Source: Ancylothrix sp. D3o (lineage in GTDB: Bacteria; Cyanobacteriota; Cyanobacteriia; Cyanobacteriales; Oscillatoriaceae). Taken from it: DNA of 64,000 bases. This document shows, one piece after another, positions 30,901 to 38,269 of this stretch (the first letter of the stretch is position 1; each line of letters begins with the position of its first letter). The translations under genes and the position numbers were made by a program. The notes below the pieces were generated by a model. It searched no databases. It saw only the letters and a list, made by a program, of their open reading frames with translations, and was not told the DNA's origin. The DNA lies in the NCBI RefSeq assembly GCF_025370775.1, contig NZ_JAMXEX010000011.1, positions 124,001-188,000 on the forward strand, written 5' to 3'.

Positions 30901-31688
30901 AAGCCATCAAAGAAGGAATCTTTAAAACCGGCTTTGAGCACTTTATTAAATTTGGACAATATGAATGGCGAAACCCAAGTTTGCTATTTAATCAAAGCGA
31001 ATATGTTGCCCAAAACCCAGACGCAGCATCAGACATAGCCGCCGGCATCTATAAAAGTGCCTTTGAGCAATTTATGAAAATTGGGTTAAAACAAGGCAAA
31101 AATCCTTCAAGTTTATTTGACAGCCAAATTTACTTAAAAGAAAATCCAGAAGTGGTAAAAGGGATAGAAGCCGGTGTTTATCAATCGGCGTTTGAGCATT
31201 ACTTAAAGACAGGAATTTCTCAAAAGCAAAAAGGAGAAAATATTGAAGAAGTCACTCCTAAAAATTTGTTGGAATATATCACAACAGCCGGGAGAGGAGC
31301 TTTAGCATTATTTTATGATGAAAAAACCTACCTCGAACAAAACCCAGAAGCCAAAAAAGCCTTAGCAGAAGGAACTGTAAAAAACGGCCTCGAACACTTC
31401 TTAAAATTTGCTGCAACTCGTCCACAAAACTTAATTAGTTTGTGTTATAATGAGCAGCAATATTTAGGAGATAATCCCGATGTAGCAGATGCCGTTGCCA
31501 AAGGTGCGTATATTAGCGGGTTAGAACACTATCTACAATTTGGAATTTTTGAAGGGCGAGATCAGGAATTTTTAACCTTTGATGAAGTTGGCTATTTGCA
31601 AAAAAATCCAGAGATAGAACAAGCCGTTAAAAAAGGAATATACAGCAGCGGTTTTGAACACTTCAAACGCCAAGAAAAACGCTCATAG
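21966..31688 (+). CDS. Giant multidomain surface/adhesin-like protein with DUF4347
   Basis: A ~3240-residue protein. GTG 21966 is chosen for its GAGGGG site 8 nt upstream; the frame opens at TTG 21942 and no ATG lies near. Domains in order: DUF4347 (about 76-226, with IVSHGSAGSL and ILLYGCDVAAG); a right-handed beta-helix with many Asn/Thr/Gly repeats (240-560); cadherin-like repeats (from about 820); two lamin-tail-like domains (about 1082 and 1408, INEVAWMG and DEWIELFN); a Calx-beta-like segment (1577-1690); 591-bp repeat units of cadherin-like NDAPT/NDAPV modules (1842-2342); two putative-Ig modules (2342-2530); two CSPG/cadherin-like repeats (2530-2750); a Pro/Thr/Glu linker (2751-2860); and eight ~40-residue C-terminal repeats (from 2871) around YLxxNPDVAxAVxxG. 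No cleavable signal peptide is visible. Extracellular adhesion or motility-sheath function is inference. Confidence 0.9.
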   Translation: MDFTESGLVLFPSTPASLNHLPVVPLDLLSPASPCLLPVAGGETSLQFPEVNTGYLVSSPPGFDALTGYPLQENQSGEIVFVDSAVENYQSLLAGVVSNAEVVILDSTGNEFNQITEILSQRDNISAVHIVSHGSAGSLSLGESLVSIADISQANSWQGSLTADADILLYGCDVAAGDAGKEFVKELSDLTGADVAASTDKTGFGGNWDFEYKTGNIETGLVFSEPVINAYQNTLATFNIADGDVAGLIAAIAAANTNNQADTINLAQGGTYTLAAANNGVNGLPVISLDSFNLTNTLTINGNGATIQRSTAAGTPNFRFFQNNAVLSLAGLTLRNGNPANAGGAILNNGFALTITNSSLISNTGTTGGAVSITSGVVVEIINSTFSGNSATTASGGAINVGNGTVNLTNTTITQNTAATGGGINRAAGSVSVQNSIIAGNTATTNADVSGTFVSGNNLIGDITGSIGFAAEDVLNVPLNTVISPILTTTNPTLPAAYQSLIPSVPPTPYHALITTNPTTNPAIDLGAFPAGDLTEQLTQIDQRGLPRIFRNYDIGAVESEIDRLNDAPVVVLPSGTYSLFNGFGLPGAGGQGFNYLGLSSVPTTGVDATQTALPGFTNLNTTLEYDDYAGYFSNPVYMPVLDRTAGYTVEFTARINSEDHAGLNADKNGDGIADRAGFSLIALSSDKLGVELGFWTDSIWAQNSGTAEPPGGTLFTRGEASSLTAAQITSFTSQLSNYKLTIQGNTYTLSASNATNAETVILTGNVKDYSNFTGIANPLIPSQYSSLLNPYNTPNFLFFGDNTPTSRANFDLGQVQVTTIKPVITNEDTAAVIPDVSVRDIDAGQNNITVTLSVTNGTLAVNSAVTNGLTAAAISGNNSATVTLTGSQDQISTTLSNATGLTYLPALNFNGTDTLTVLANDGGFSVGGSVSQTATRNIPITVNAVNDAPALSLPTTQTVNQNTNLSISGISISDVDAGASNTISAWIQAPNGVLSLASTTGLSFISGDGTQDEIMVFMGTLADINNALNGLVYRGNSNFFGSDIIEFEIDDTGNTGAGGNLLAVAGIPVIVNGISAGARSVLINEVVTSPQQDWSTTNFNGIVSAGAVTNGTDEWVELYINQAGLNLTGWTIELNDASPVVGSLATGGAFVTSRYINSGGGSFSNTAVGDYLVLGNVNNAGAMNNAITLVLKDHTGTIIDQVTLTTGATGVIDEAVARVPNGNDTNNDTTDLRPQAATLGTSNNIGQLVLGVHPVGQVTDQFTTTQTSNVLHRFNLTASNENINVGSLNFTVSPTGILNTDISGLQLVRDVNNNGIQDIGDVVVGTVESPVNLADGLTFANLTVPVGSNNYLLLANVNNLAAGDRLSLGLANTGIINNVGATSGFQIADTGTVTSTVHTVDIAALSVVINEVAWMGTQANATDEWIELFNPTSNAIDLTGWTIPSGTGTTITITNGVIAAGGYFLLERTSDATVNSLPANFVYTGGLNNTTGTSLTLRSSEGTIIDSANADGGVWPAGSNTAATARFTMERIDPTSPDIDSNWRTNNGIIRNGTDALGNNILGTPSAQNSVYATPGVVITESGGSTVLTEGGATDSYTVVLRTPVTAPVTVNLTNVGGQTTTTAGSLTFDNTNWNVAQTVTVTAVNDPTAEGTHTGTIQHSITSTDSRYNIAVVPVNASITDNDSNPPVISLASASLSYTENSGVVVVDSGASVSDSDSADFNGGVLTVQFSGATGLGEDSLSIQNVGNGAGQIGVAGSTISYGGVAIGTFSGGNNGSTPLVVNLNAIANITAVSALLKNIVYLNNSENPSATPRTVEFQMTDGDNGVGLPVSKTINVVPVNDAPTISAITAQSTNEDTATAAISFTIGDVETLPDSLILSATSSNTSLIPNSNIVFGGTGNNRTVSLTPAANQNGTATITINVSDGTTVTSTNFVLTVNAVNDAPVAVEDAYSVDEDKTLIIPASGLLVNDTDVENSPLTPIVVTGPSNGSVVLNADGSFAYTPAANYTGVDSFTYQVSDGTAVSNPVPVSLQVNAVNDAPTISAITAQSTNEDTATAAISFTIGDIETLPDSLILTATSSDTSLIPNSNIVFGGTGNNRTVSLTPAANQNGTATITINVSDGTTVTSTNFVLTVNAVNDAPVAVEDAYSVDEDETLIIPASGLLVNDTDVENSPLTPIVVTGPSNGSVVLNADGSFAYTPAANYTGVDSFTYQVSDGTAVSNPVPVSLQVNAVNDAPTISAITAQSTNEDTATAAISFTIGDVETLPDSLILTATSSDTSLIPNSNIVFGGTGNNRTVSLTPAANQNGTATITINVSDGTTVTSTNFVLTVNAVNDAPVFSSTPITTGNQNSAYSYNIVTSDVDAGETLLISANGLPAWLTLTDNGDGTATLTGTPTNANVGNNNIELEVTDATGATATQNFTLNITNLNNPPTFTSLPPNTATENQLYLYNIQTTDLDGNAVTLSAVNLPAWLTLTDNGDGTGTLSGTPNQTQTGTYNILLQVNDGITQTQQTFTLNSDIVNDTPTLVTNNSFSVNENATKTITSADLNTTDSDNSPADIVYTVTQLPQNGVIYKNSIALSLGATFTQADINSAAITYTHNGSETTADSVSFTVSDGTNSAIPANFAITVSAANDVPVLSVNTGLTLPENSSVAITTSVLKSQDSEQSFSELIYTLTSLPATGTLSRNGIPLNLGDAFTQADIDQNLIAYSHNGSKVTADSFNFTLGDGAGGSVSGNFRLTINPISETPTPTPEPAPTPTPEPAPIPTPTPEPIPTPAPEPAPIPTPTPEPIPTPAHEPIPTPTPAPIPTPTPEPIPTPTPEPVGGFGENPIPAETPQPIPTPALPPSQQPAYSFKNFFQYIAGDRSAFINLIFDEKYYLENNRDIAEAVAKGQLKSGFQHFLKFGQYEGRNPSVLFNEQEYLDGNPDVAEAIKKGAFKSGIEHFIKHGFFEERDLRYLIFDEEYYRNTNTDVEKAIKEGIFKTGFEHFIKFGQYEWRNPSLLFNQSEYVAQNPDAASDIAAGIYKSAFEQFMKIGLKQGKNPSSLFDSQIYLKENPEVVKGIEAGVYQSAFEHYLKTGISQKQKGENIEEVTPKNLLEYITTAGRGALALFYDEKTYLEQNPEAKKALAEGTVKNGLEHFLKFAATRPQNLISLCYNEQQYLGDNPDVADAVAKGAYISGLEHYLQFGIFEGRDQEFLTFDEVGYLQKNPEIEQAVKKGIYSSGFEHFKRQEKRS
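27490..28989. repeat. Near-identical 591-bp tandem repeats in the giant gene
   Basis: Units begin at about 27490, 28081 and 28672, the last partial (~318 bp). Copies differ at only a few bases (for example GATGTGGAAACG against GATATTGAAACG, and GATAAAACA against GATGAAACA). Each unit encodes two cadherin-like modules starting NDAPTISAITAQ and NDAPVAVEDAYS. Confidence 0.95.
30214..30450. repeat. Short tandem repeats coding the Pro/Thr/Glu linker
   Basis: Degenerate repeats of ACACCTACACCCGAACC and CCGGCACCCATTCCC encode a PTPTPEPAP-type linker between the adhesive modules and the C-terminal repeats of the giant protein. Repeat number probably varies between strains. Confidence 0.9.
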
Positions 31689-31691
31689 TAA

Positions 31692-31802
31692 GCCGCCGGT
31701 TAAAATCGGTGGCTACCCGAAAAAAGTCCTACGGACTATAGAATTAAATGATTAACCCCGGAGGGGGTTTTATTCGTGTAGACGCCAATTTTAACCGGCA
31801 GC
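31692..31802. mobile_element. MITE-like element, family A copy 2
   Basis: A 111-bp element begins 4 bp after the giant gene's stop. Its left end GCCGCCGGTTAAAATCGGTG matches the reverse complement of its right end (GCTGCCGGTTAAAATTGGCG). The internal hairpin AACCCCGGAGGGGGTTTTA is shared with copy 1 at 11957-12125. It can double as a terminator for the giant gene and the convergent CheW-like gene. Confidence 0.75.
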
Positions 31803-31830
31803 TTTTGAAAATTGCTATTAATCGAATTTA

Positions 31831-32331
31831 TTAAGAAGTGCCGGTACTCGAAGCCAACCCTACCAATTTATCAAGATTGAGATAAAAAACAACTGATTCC
31901 GAAACATGAATTAAACGATCAACGACAGTAGAAAGTTGACCTTGCCGGTATAACTCTGGAACCTCAGAAAATTGCTCTGGAGAGACTTCTAAAATAGCCG
32001 GCATATCAGGAATAGGAATCCCCACCGGCACAGAATTATTCAAAGAACAAACAATCAAAAAATTACAATCAGAGAAATGGCAAGTGTTAGAAAGCAAAGT
32101 GGAAACATCAAAAACCACAATCGTGTCATTTTGCTCTTTTACCAAACTGCGACCGCTGATTAAAACGCCTTGGGGTATAAACTCTTTAACAACACGCAAC
32201 ACCCGCAAAAGCGGAATAGCATAACGCTCATTACCGGCATTAAAAACTAAAAATTTCTCCGTAGTAATTCGGGGTAATTCCTCATGCTTTGTGCGAAACC
32301 GGCGACTGTATTTAAAGCTATTCATTGCCAT
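31831..32331 (-). CDS. CheW-like protein (second CheW of the cluster)
   Basis: A 166-residue protein with one CheW-like SH3-type domain (about 25-160: EKFLVFNAGNERYAIPLLRV ... IVVFDVSTLL). CheW couples receptors to the CheA kinase. It is divergent from the CheW at 37536-38045 and has a basic N-terminal extension of ~25 residues. It is the last gene of the five-gene chemotaxis-type group, 78 bp after the CheA gene. Its position after CheA suggests an extra adaptor; this is inference. Confidence 0.83.
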   Translation of the reverse strand: MAMNSFKYSRRFRTKHEELPRITTEKFLVFNAGNERYAIPLLRVLRVVKEFIPQGVLISGRSLVKEQNDTIVVFDVSTLLSNTCHFSDCNFLIVCSLNNSVPVGIPIPDMPAILEVSPEQFSEVPELYRQGQLSTVVDRLIHVSESVVFYLNLDKLVGLASSTGTS

Positions 32332-32409
32332 TTATCCTTTGTTTGTAAGATTTCATTTTTTCTTCATAAAAACAGCGATTTTTTAAAAGCTAATAAATAA
32401 TGATAAAAA

Positions 32410-35157
32410 TCAATGCTTTTTCCCTAAAATATTGCCAATCACATCCAACAATTGCCTTTCACTATAGGGCTTAGTAAAATAATAACAAGCGCCCAACTCA
32501 AAAGCAAGCTGCCGGTGTTTAGATCCGCTGCGAGAAGTCAACATAGCCACAGGAATAGGAGTCAGAGTCGGATCAGACTTCATCTGACGCAACAATTCAA
32601 AACCATCCATTCGAGGCATTTCAATATCAGCAATAACCAACCGACATTGAGGATTTCCGTGTAGTAAATCGAGGGCTTCTTGACCATCTTTTGCTTGAAT
32701 AACTCGATAACCAGACCGATTCAAAGTCAGAGCCAACAATTGACGAATTGTATAAGAATCATCCACCACCAAAATTTGAGTAGGAGAAGTAACAGGAACC
32801 TCAGAAACTTCTAAAGGATGAGAAGGAGGAAAGCTCTTTTGAGCCTTATTATTTAGGCCAGAAAAAACCACACTATTTTGACGTTGAAACTGACCAATCA
32901 AATCATCAACATCTAAAATCATTACCACACGACCATCACCCAAAATTGTACAACCGACAACACCATGAGGCTTAGAAAGAGGGGCCGGTAAAGGTTTGAT
33001 CACAATTTCCTGCTGTCCTACCAAGCGCTCAACCGCCACCGCCAAGATGCCCTCACTTGATGCCAAAACCACCACCGGAATATAATCTTGCTCCACCGGA
33101 TCAGGCGAAGGGCCATCGGGATGTGCTATACTATAGTGAGTCAACTCCTGCAAACGCATCAAACGGATAAACTCGCCCCGCCACCGCAACATCAACTGAT
33201 TACCCGCCCGGAGAATTTGGTGAGGTTGGAGGTGCAAAATCTCTTCCACCGAATCCATAGCCACCGCCACCGTATTGCGATCCGTATGAACCAACAGCGC
33301 ATCAGCTATCGACAACATCAAAGGTAACTTAAGTATAAAACTTGTACCCTTACCGGGCCGGGAATCGACCTTGACCATGCCGCGAACACCGCGTAAATTG
33401 TTACGAACCACATCCAAACCCACCCCGCGTCCCGACAACTCCCCGACGTGCGAAGCAGTAGTAAAACCAGCCCAAAATAAAAACTCGTATAACTCCGCCG
33501 TTGAAAGGGTAGATACCTGATCCAGCGGCACCAATTGGGCCTCAATCACACGCCGGCGGATCGCCTCAGGGTCAATTCCCCGGCCATCATCTGTGACCGT
33601 AATAATCGTTTGTCCGCCTTGGTGACGCGCCTCAACTTCAATCTGGCCGGTGGCCGGTTTACCGGCTGCTATCCGAACTGCCGGCGGTTCAATACCATGA
33701 TCAAAAGCATTTCTCACTAAATGTACAAGCGGATCGCGCACTGCATCCAGCAAACTTTCATCTATCTTAGTATCACGTCCAGATATTACTAACTTTACTT
33801 CCTTATTGTGAGATTGACACAAATTTCGGACAGAGCGGGGCAAATGATCCACCGCACGACCAAAAGGAACCACCCGCAACTGCATAACCCGCGAGCGTAA
33901 CTGATCCGTAATGCGGCGTAAACGGTCAGTGCTGCTCTCAAAAAGCTTTGCGAGGTCATCAATTTTGGTAGCCGATTGGGAAATGGCCTGAGTAGTTTCG
34001 ATTACTTCTTGCGCCGTTGAGTGAAACTCTGTATAAGTATCCATTTCCAAACAATCGAACTGAGACAAAACTAGAGACACCGGCTTTTTTATGCCTTCCC
34101 CAGCCAGCCGGTCGTATTCTTCGCGCAATTGAGAGCCATATTGATTTAAATCTAAAATCCGGCGGCGAATTCGCTTAACTTCTGTGCGTAATTGCGACTC
34201 TTGTAACTCCAAATTCGTGCGATTAATAACCAACTCTCCAACCAAATTAATTAACTCCGTCAGCCTTTCCAAATCCACGCGAATTGTGGGACGATTAGAA
34301 ATAGGTAAGGGGGGATTAGGTAAAGGAGGCTGAGGGAGAGTTACAGAGTCCACATCGACAAAAGAAACCGGGATAGGTAGCAAATCAATATCAGGAACCT
34401 GAATAGCTTTTCCCAAACAAACTTGCTCCGCAGCATCTTGCAAATTCTTAGTAATTTTCAAACCGGAAACTTTTAACTCATCTGACGTTAAGTTAGGTTG
34501 GTTTACTAGGTTTTGCAAGCAATTAGCAATTACCCCAAACTGGGGTAAATTTAACATTCCAGCAATACCAGAAAGGCGATAATGAATTTCTTTTATAACT
34601 TCAATAGCTTTATCTAAATTTTGCGAATCAACTGTATTTAACTCCCCTTCCAACTTATCTAAAACTGGCGGTAAATCTTTCTCAAAAATTAACTTAATAA
34701 TCCCAAAGTTTGGCAGAGCAGCCACCGGCACCACTTCCTCTGTTTCATACTCAGCGCGGAGTTGAGCCTTAATTTCAGCAATCCGAACCAAAGAGGCATG
34801 ATCCTCAAACCGCCCCTCCTTTTCCAAACGCTCCACATAAATTTTCAATACATCCGTAGCTTGTAAAAGAGAAGTAATTATCTCTTGATTCAAACCCCAT
34901 AAATCAGCCCCATCCCCCACAATAGAAAAACAATCCTCCAACCCATGAGCCGCATCAGCCAACTGTTGGAAACCAAACATCAAAGCCGAACCCTTAAGCG
35001 AATGAGCCAAACGAAACAACTCTTTTACCAACTCCAAACGCCCATCGTCAGAAGCATCAAACTCAAGAGCCAAAAGATTCGCCTCAATTGATTGCAGAAA
35101 TTCCTTAGTTTCTGCGAAAAAACTCCCTAACAAATCATTATAATTATTTTGATTCAT
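32410..35157 (-). CDS. CheA-type hybrid histidine kinase with C-terminal receiver
   Basis: A 915-residue kinase of the chemotaxis class (PixL/HmpE/PilL-like). The N-terminal Hpt domain has His52 in LAHSLKGSA. A second Hpt-like segment (about 150-225) has His192 in IHYRLSGIAG, where the usual Lys after His is changed. The dimerisation and ATPase parts follow, with N-box LVHLVRNAFDHGIEPP and G-box GRGVGLDVV. Then come a CheW-like domain (about 630-765) and a receiver with phospho-acceptor Asp844 (IADIEMPRMDG). It lies between the MCP and the second CheW gene on the same strand. By family knowledge such clusters control type IV pilus motility, phototaxis or hormogonium behaviour in cyanobacteria. 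Confidence 0.93.
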   Translation of the reverse strand: MNQNNYNDLLGSFFAETKEFLQSIEANLLALEFDASDDGRLELVKELFRLAHSLKGSALMFGFQQLADAAHGLEDCFSIVGDGADLWGLNQEIITSLLQATDVLKIYVERLEKEGRFEDHASLVRIAEIKAQLRAEYETEEVVPVAALPNFGIIKLIFEKDLPPVLDKLEGELNTVDSQNLDKAIEVIKEIHYRLSGIAGMLNLPQFGVIANCLQNLVNQPNLTSDELKVSGLKITKNLQDAAEQVCLGKAIQVPDIDLLPIPVSFVDVDSVTLPQPPLPNPPLPISNRPTIRVDLERLTELINLVGELVINRTNLELQESQLRTEVKRIRRRILDLNQYGSQLREEYDRLAGEGIKKPVSLVLSQFDCLEMDTYTEFHSTAQEVIETTQAISQSATKIDDLAKLFESSTDRLRRITDQLRSRVMQLRVVPFGRAVDHLPRSVRNLCQSHNKEVKLVISGRDTKIDESLLDAVRDPLVHLVRNAFDHGIEPPAVRIAAGKPATGQIEVEARHQGGQTIITVTDDGRGIDPEAIRRRVIEAQLVPLDQVSTLSTAELYEFLFWAGFTTASHVGELSGRGVGLDVVRNNLRGVRGMVKVDSRPGKGTSFILKLPLMLSIADALLVHTDRNTVAVAMDSVEEILHLQPHQILRAGNQLMLRWRGEFIRLMRLQELTHYSIAHPDGPSPDPVEQDYIPVVVLASSEGILAVAVERLVGQQEIVIKPLPAPLSKPHGVVGCTILGDGRVVMILDVDDLIGQFQRQNSVVFSGLNNKAQKSFPPSHPLEVSEVPVTSPTQILVVDDSYTIRQLLALTLNRSGYRVIQAKDGQEALDLLHGNPQCRLVIADIEMPRMDGFELLRQMKSDPTLTPIPVAMLTSRSGSKHRQLAFELGACYYFTKPYSERQLLDVIGNILGKKH

Positions 35158-35252
35158 ACTTCAAAACCCCAAACCTCTTAAACCCACAGCATTTGTACAA
35201 GCAATTAAGCAGCAGTGGGTAAAAAAATCTCTTCACCCCTGCTAAAAACGGC

Positions 35253-37481
35253 TCAAGTCCTAAAATTTTCCACCGATCTTTGCAACTCACTCACACTTGC
35301 AGCCAACCCATTCAAAGAAGCCGAAACATCGCGGCCTTTTTGAGCCGTAGTTATAGAAATTTCACTTACTTGTTGGACGCGATGAGCAATATCTTCCGCC
35401 GCCAAAACTTGAGCTTGAGCCGCACGATTAATCGTATTAATAAACACATTACTTTGCCGGCTCACCTCAATAATAGCAATCAAATGAGTTTTGGCTTCTG
35501 CCGCAAGCTGAGTGCCGGTAACAACTTCTTGAATTCCCGACTCCATCGCTTGCATAACCCGTTCTATTTCGCTGCGAATTTGCTCAACAATCTCCGAAAT
35601 TTCTTCCGTTGCTTCTGTGGAACGTTCCGCCAATTTTCGCACTTCTTCAGCCACCACAGCAAACCCCAAACCTTGCTCACCGGCTCTTGCAGCTTCAATT
35701 GTTGCATTCAGCGCCAGCAAGTTAGTTTGCGAGGCAATTTTAGAAATAGAAGTGACAATTTTACCAATTTGTTGCGAACTTTCACCCAAGCGTTTAATCA
35801 TCTTGCCGGTTTGGGAAATAGTTTGTCGAAGTTCATTAATTCCCTCCACCGTGCGATCAACAGCCACACCTCCCGCCTGAGCCGTAAGAGCCGCTTGTTG
35901 AGCCACTTGTTCCGCTTGTTGAGAAATATGGCAAACCTCTTTAATAGAGCTAACAATGCCCTCAATTTGCTCTAATGCCAGTTCAATTTGTTGGGCTTGA
36001 TTTTGGGCTTGTGTCGCTAATTCATTTGTGTTTCTCATTGATTCACGAGTGCCGGTTCTCACTTCCAGCGCCACTGTTTGAATACCCGTAACAACTTGGC
36101 GCAAAGAATCCAACAAAAAGTTAAAAGATTCCGCAACCGCCACTAAAATATCATTACTCACCGCCGCTCTTACCCGCAAATCACCTTTGGCGGCGCCTTT
36201 AATATCATTTAACAGTTTAATTACCTGCTCTGTCAGAGCATCAGCCTCCATTTTACGCTCAGTTGCCAGAGTTTCCAGTTGCTTTTCTGCTTGTTTTCTT
36301 TCGGTAATATCAAAGCGAATACTGATATATTTAGCAATATTGCCGGCGGCATCAAAAATGGGAGCAATCGTTGAATCTACCCAGTAATAACCACCATTTT
36401 TGTTTCTGTTTTTAATCTCCGCTTTCCAAACCCTTCCGCTAGAAATCGTTGCCCACATTTCTTGAAAAAAGGCTTTAGAGTGATAGCCAGAATTAATCAG
36501 ACGGTGGTTTTGGCCGATTAATTCTTCGCGGCTATAACCGGAAATTTGGCAAAAACTATCATTGACAAAGGTAATCGTTCCTCTTAAATCAGTTTCGCTG
36601 ACAATAGCGGCTCGATCAAGGGCTTTCTGGCGGTTATTTAATTCTTTCAACAAACGCTCTTGTTCGCGGGTTAGTTGCGTAAAACGTTCTTCGGTTTGTT
36701 TATTATTTGTAATGTCGTGAGCCACTGCATAAATCAATTGTTGATCACCAAAATATTTTGCAGCCCACGCCAGCCAGCGATATTCGCCATCTTTGCACCG
36801 ATAGCGGTTTTCAAAATAAACACTATTACCATTTTGAGGTAGTCTTTGTATTTCGCTGGCGGTGAATTTTTGGTCATCTGGATGCACCATATCCAGCAAA
36901 TATTTTCCTTCTAATTCTTGAGGATTATAGCCCAGTTTATTTGCCCAAGCAGGGTTTAGCCGGTTGAATTTACCGTTAACATCTGCAATGCACAGCAAGT
37001 CCAACGAAAGCATAAAAAATCTGTCTTTTTCGCTTTCTACTTGGTGCCGGTAAGCCTCCATTTCGGTTTTTAATTGGTTTTTTTGTTCTTCAACTTCGGC
37101 TGGGGTTAATATAGTCAAGGCTTTGGGAAGAAAACCTATTAAAAATAAGCCCAATACCCCCATAACACCGGCATTCGCAGCTTTGAATATCCCCGCCCAA
37201 AAATAACTACCACTCGCACCGGCTTTGTTGGTTATAATATTCCAAAACGCCCAACTTTCTGTTAAATGAGCAATTGCACTCGTCAAAACGAAAGCCCCTA
37301 CTAACCACAAAAGTCGGTTAAATCTTAACTGTAATCGCTGCTTGATAAAGTATAAAAAAACTAAAAAAATTATTCCTTCCAAAGCACCAGAAATTAACAG
37401 AGATAAGCCATGAATTAAGGCTAAATTGCCATTCACAAATTCCCCAACAAATTTTGATGAAACCTCGGTTGTTTCCAGCAT
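35253..37481 (-). CDS. Methyl-accepting chemotaxis protein with PAS domains and ETR1-like membrane sensor
   Basis: A 742-residue receptor. The N-terminus has three hydrophobic segments (about 21-46, 55-80, 95-122) resembling the ethylene-receptor sensor: the GAF.L...HL...W pattern (residues 62-77) and a P..L....E motif after helix 3 (119-129). Of the copper ligands known in ETR1, His is kept (His72) but the Cys position appears to be Ser68. Two PAS domains follow (about 155-275 and 290-405, the second with the WVDSTIAPIFD region). The methyl-accepting signalling domain from about 430 has the hairpin tip IASQTNLLALNATIEAARAG. There is no clear HAMP. It lies between the CheW and CheA genes. Confidence 0.93.
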   Translation of the reverse strand: MLETTEVSSKFVGEFVNGNLALIHGLSLLISGALEGIIFLVFLYFIKQRLQLRFNRLLWLVGAFVLTSAIAHLTESWAFWNIITNKAGASGSYFWAGIFKAANAGVMGVLGLFLIGFLPKALTILTPAEVEEQKNQLKTEMEAYRHQVESEKDRFFMLSLDLLCIADVNGKFNRLNPAWANKLGYNPQELEGKYLLDMVHPDDQKFTASEIQRLPQNGNSVYFENRYRCKDGEYRWLAWAAKYFGDQQLIYAVAHDITNNKQTEERFTQLTREQERLLKELNNRQKALDRAAIVSETDLRGTITFVNDSFCQISGYSREELIGQNHRLINSGYHSKAFFQEMWATISSGRVWKAEIKNRNKNGGYYWVDSTIAPIFDAAGNIAKYISIRFDITERKQAEKQLETLATERKMEADALTEQVIKLLNDIKGAAKGDLRVRAAVSNDILVAVAESFNFLLDSLRQVVTGIQTVALEVRTGTRESMRNTNELATQAQNQAQQIELALEQIEGIVSSIKEVCHISQQAEQVAQQAALTAQAGGVAVDRTVEGINELRQTISQTGKMIKRLGESSQQIGKIVTSISKIASQTNLLALNATIEAARAGEQGLGFAVVAEEVRKLAERSTEATEEISEIVEQIRSEIERVMQAMESGIQEVVTGTQLAAEAKTHLIAIIEVSRQSNVFINTINRAAQAQVLAAEDIAHRVQQVSEISITTAQKGRDVSASLNGLAASVSELQRSVENFRT

Positions 37482-37535
37482 TATTCCTTTCCTTTTTAAG
37501 CTAATATAAAAGTATATAACTTTTTTTTAAAAAAA

Positions 37536-38045
37536 TTACCATCGTTCCGATTTAGTGATAGCTTCCACATCTAAAATCATCAATAATCGGCCCTCACAAT
37601 CATACAAACCTTTCAATAAAGGAGCCAATTCTTCGCTTACTTCAACCGCCGAAACAATATGATCGGGATTCAGAGACAAAACGCCCTCCACCCCAGCCAC
37701 CGCCAATCCCATACGAATCATGTCGGAGGGCTGCTCAAAATTAGAAGATTCTAAGACTAAAATCCGACTTTGAGGGTGCTGAATATCCGCCGATTCCGCA
37801 TCAATAAACCGGCCAAAATCTCCCACCGCTAAAATTTCCCCCCGCAAATTAGTCAACCCCAACAAAAAAGGCAAAGTATTCGGCACCGGCGATATCGGTT
37901 GTTCGCTCGCGCCAAGCACTTCTCGAACGCAAATTAATTCTACAGCAAACAAACTCCCCCCCTGACCAAAAAGCAAAAATTGCCGAGTCACACTAGGCAG
38001 GTTCTCGCCATCATTTGTACCCATTAGCGGTATTGATATAGCCAT
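37536..38045 (-). CDS. CheW chemotaxis adaptor
   Basis: A 169-residue protein that is essentially one CheW domain (FLLFGQGGSLFAVELICVRE ... PFLLGLTNLRGEILAVGDFG ... EGRLLMILDVEAI). It is expected to bridge the MCP (54 bp downstream) and the CheA hybrid. It corresponds in position to PixI/HmpC of cyanobacterial pilus-chemotaxis clusters; the exact orthology is not decided here. Confidence 0.93.
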   Translation of the reverse strand: MAISIPLMGTNDGENLPSVTRQFLLFGQGGSLFAVELICVREVLGASEQPISPVPNTLPFLLGLTNLRGEILAVGDFGRFIDAESADIQHPQSRILVLESSNFEQPSDMIRMGLAVAGVEGVLSLNPDHIVSAVEVSEELAPLLKGLYDCEGRLLMILDVEAITKSERW

Positions 38046-38269
38046 AATTAAACGCCTAATTTCTTAGTTAAAAACTTAATCTTCTCCCCTTTCCTAAAAC
38101 TTTTTTTCCCTTCGGCAATTTTGAGCTTTATGATTTTTACTTTCCCCTCCAACACGCCAATCTAAACACCATAATCTTCCCCCTCCTAAAATTTGTCAAC
38201 CCCTGACCGATATTCCCAATAAAAGCCCAAAAAACCTGTCACTGATACACTTCATCCTCGCAAAAAAAC

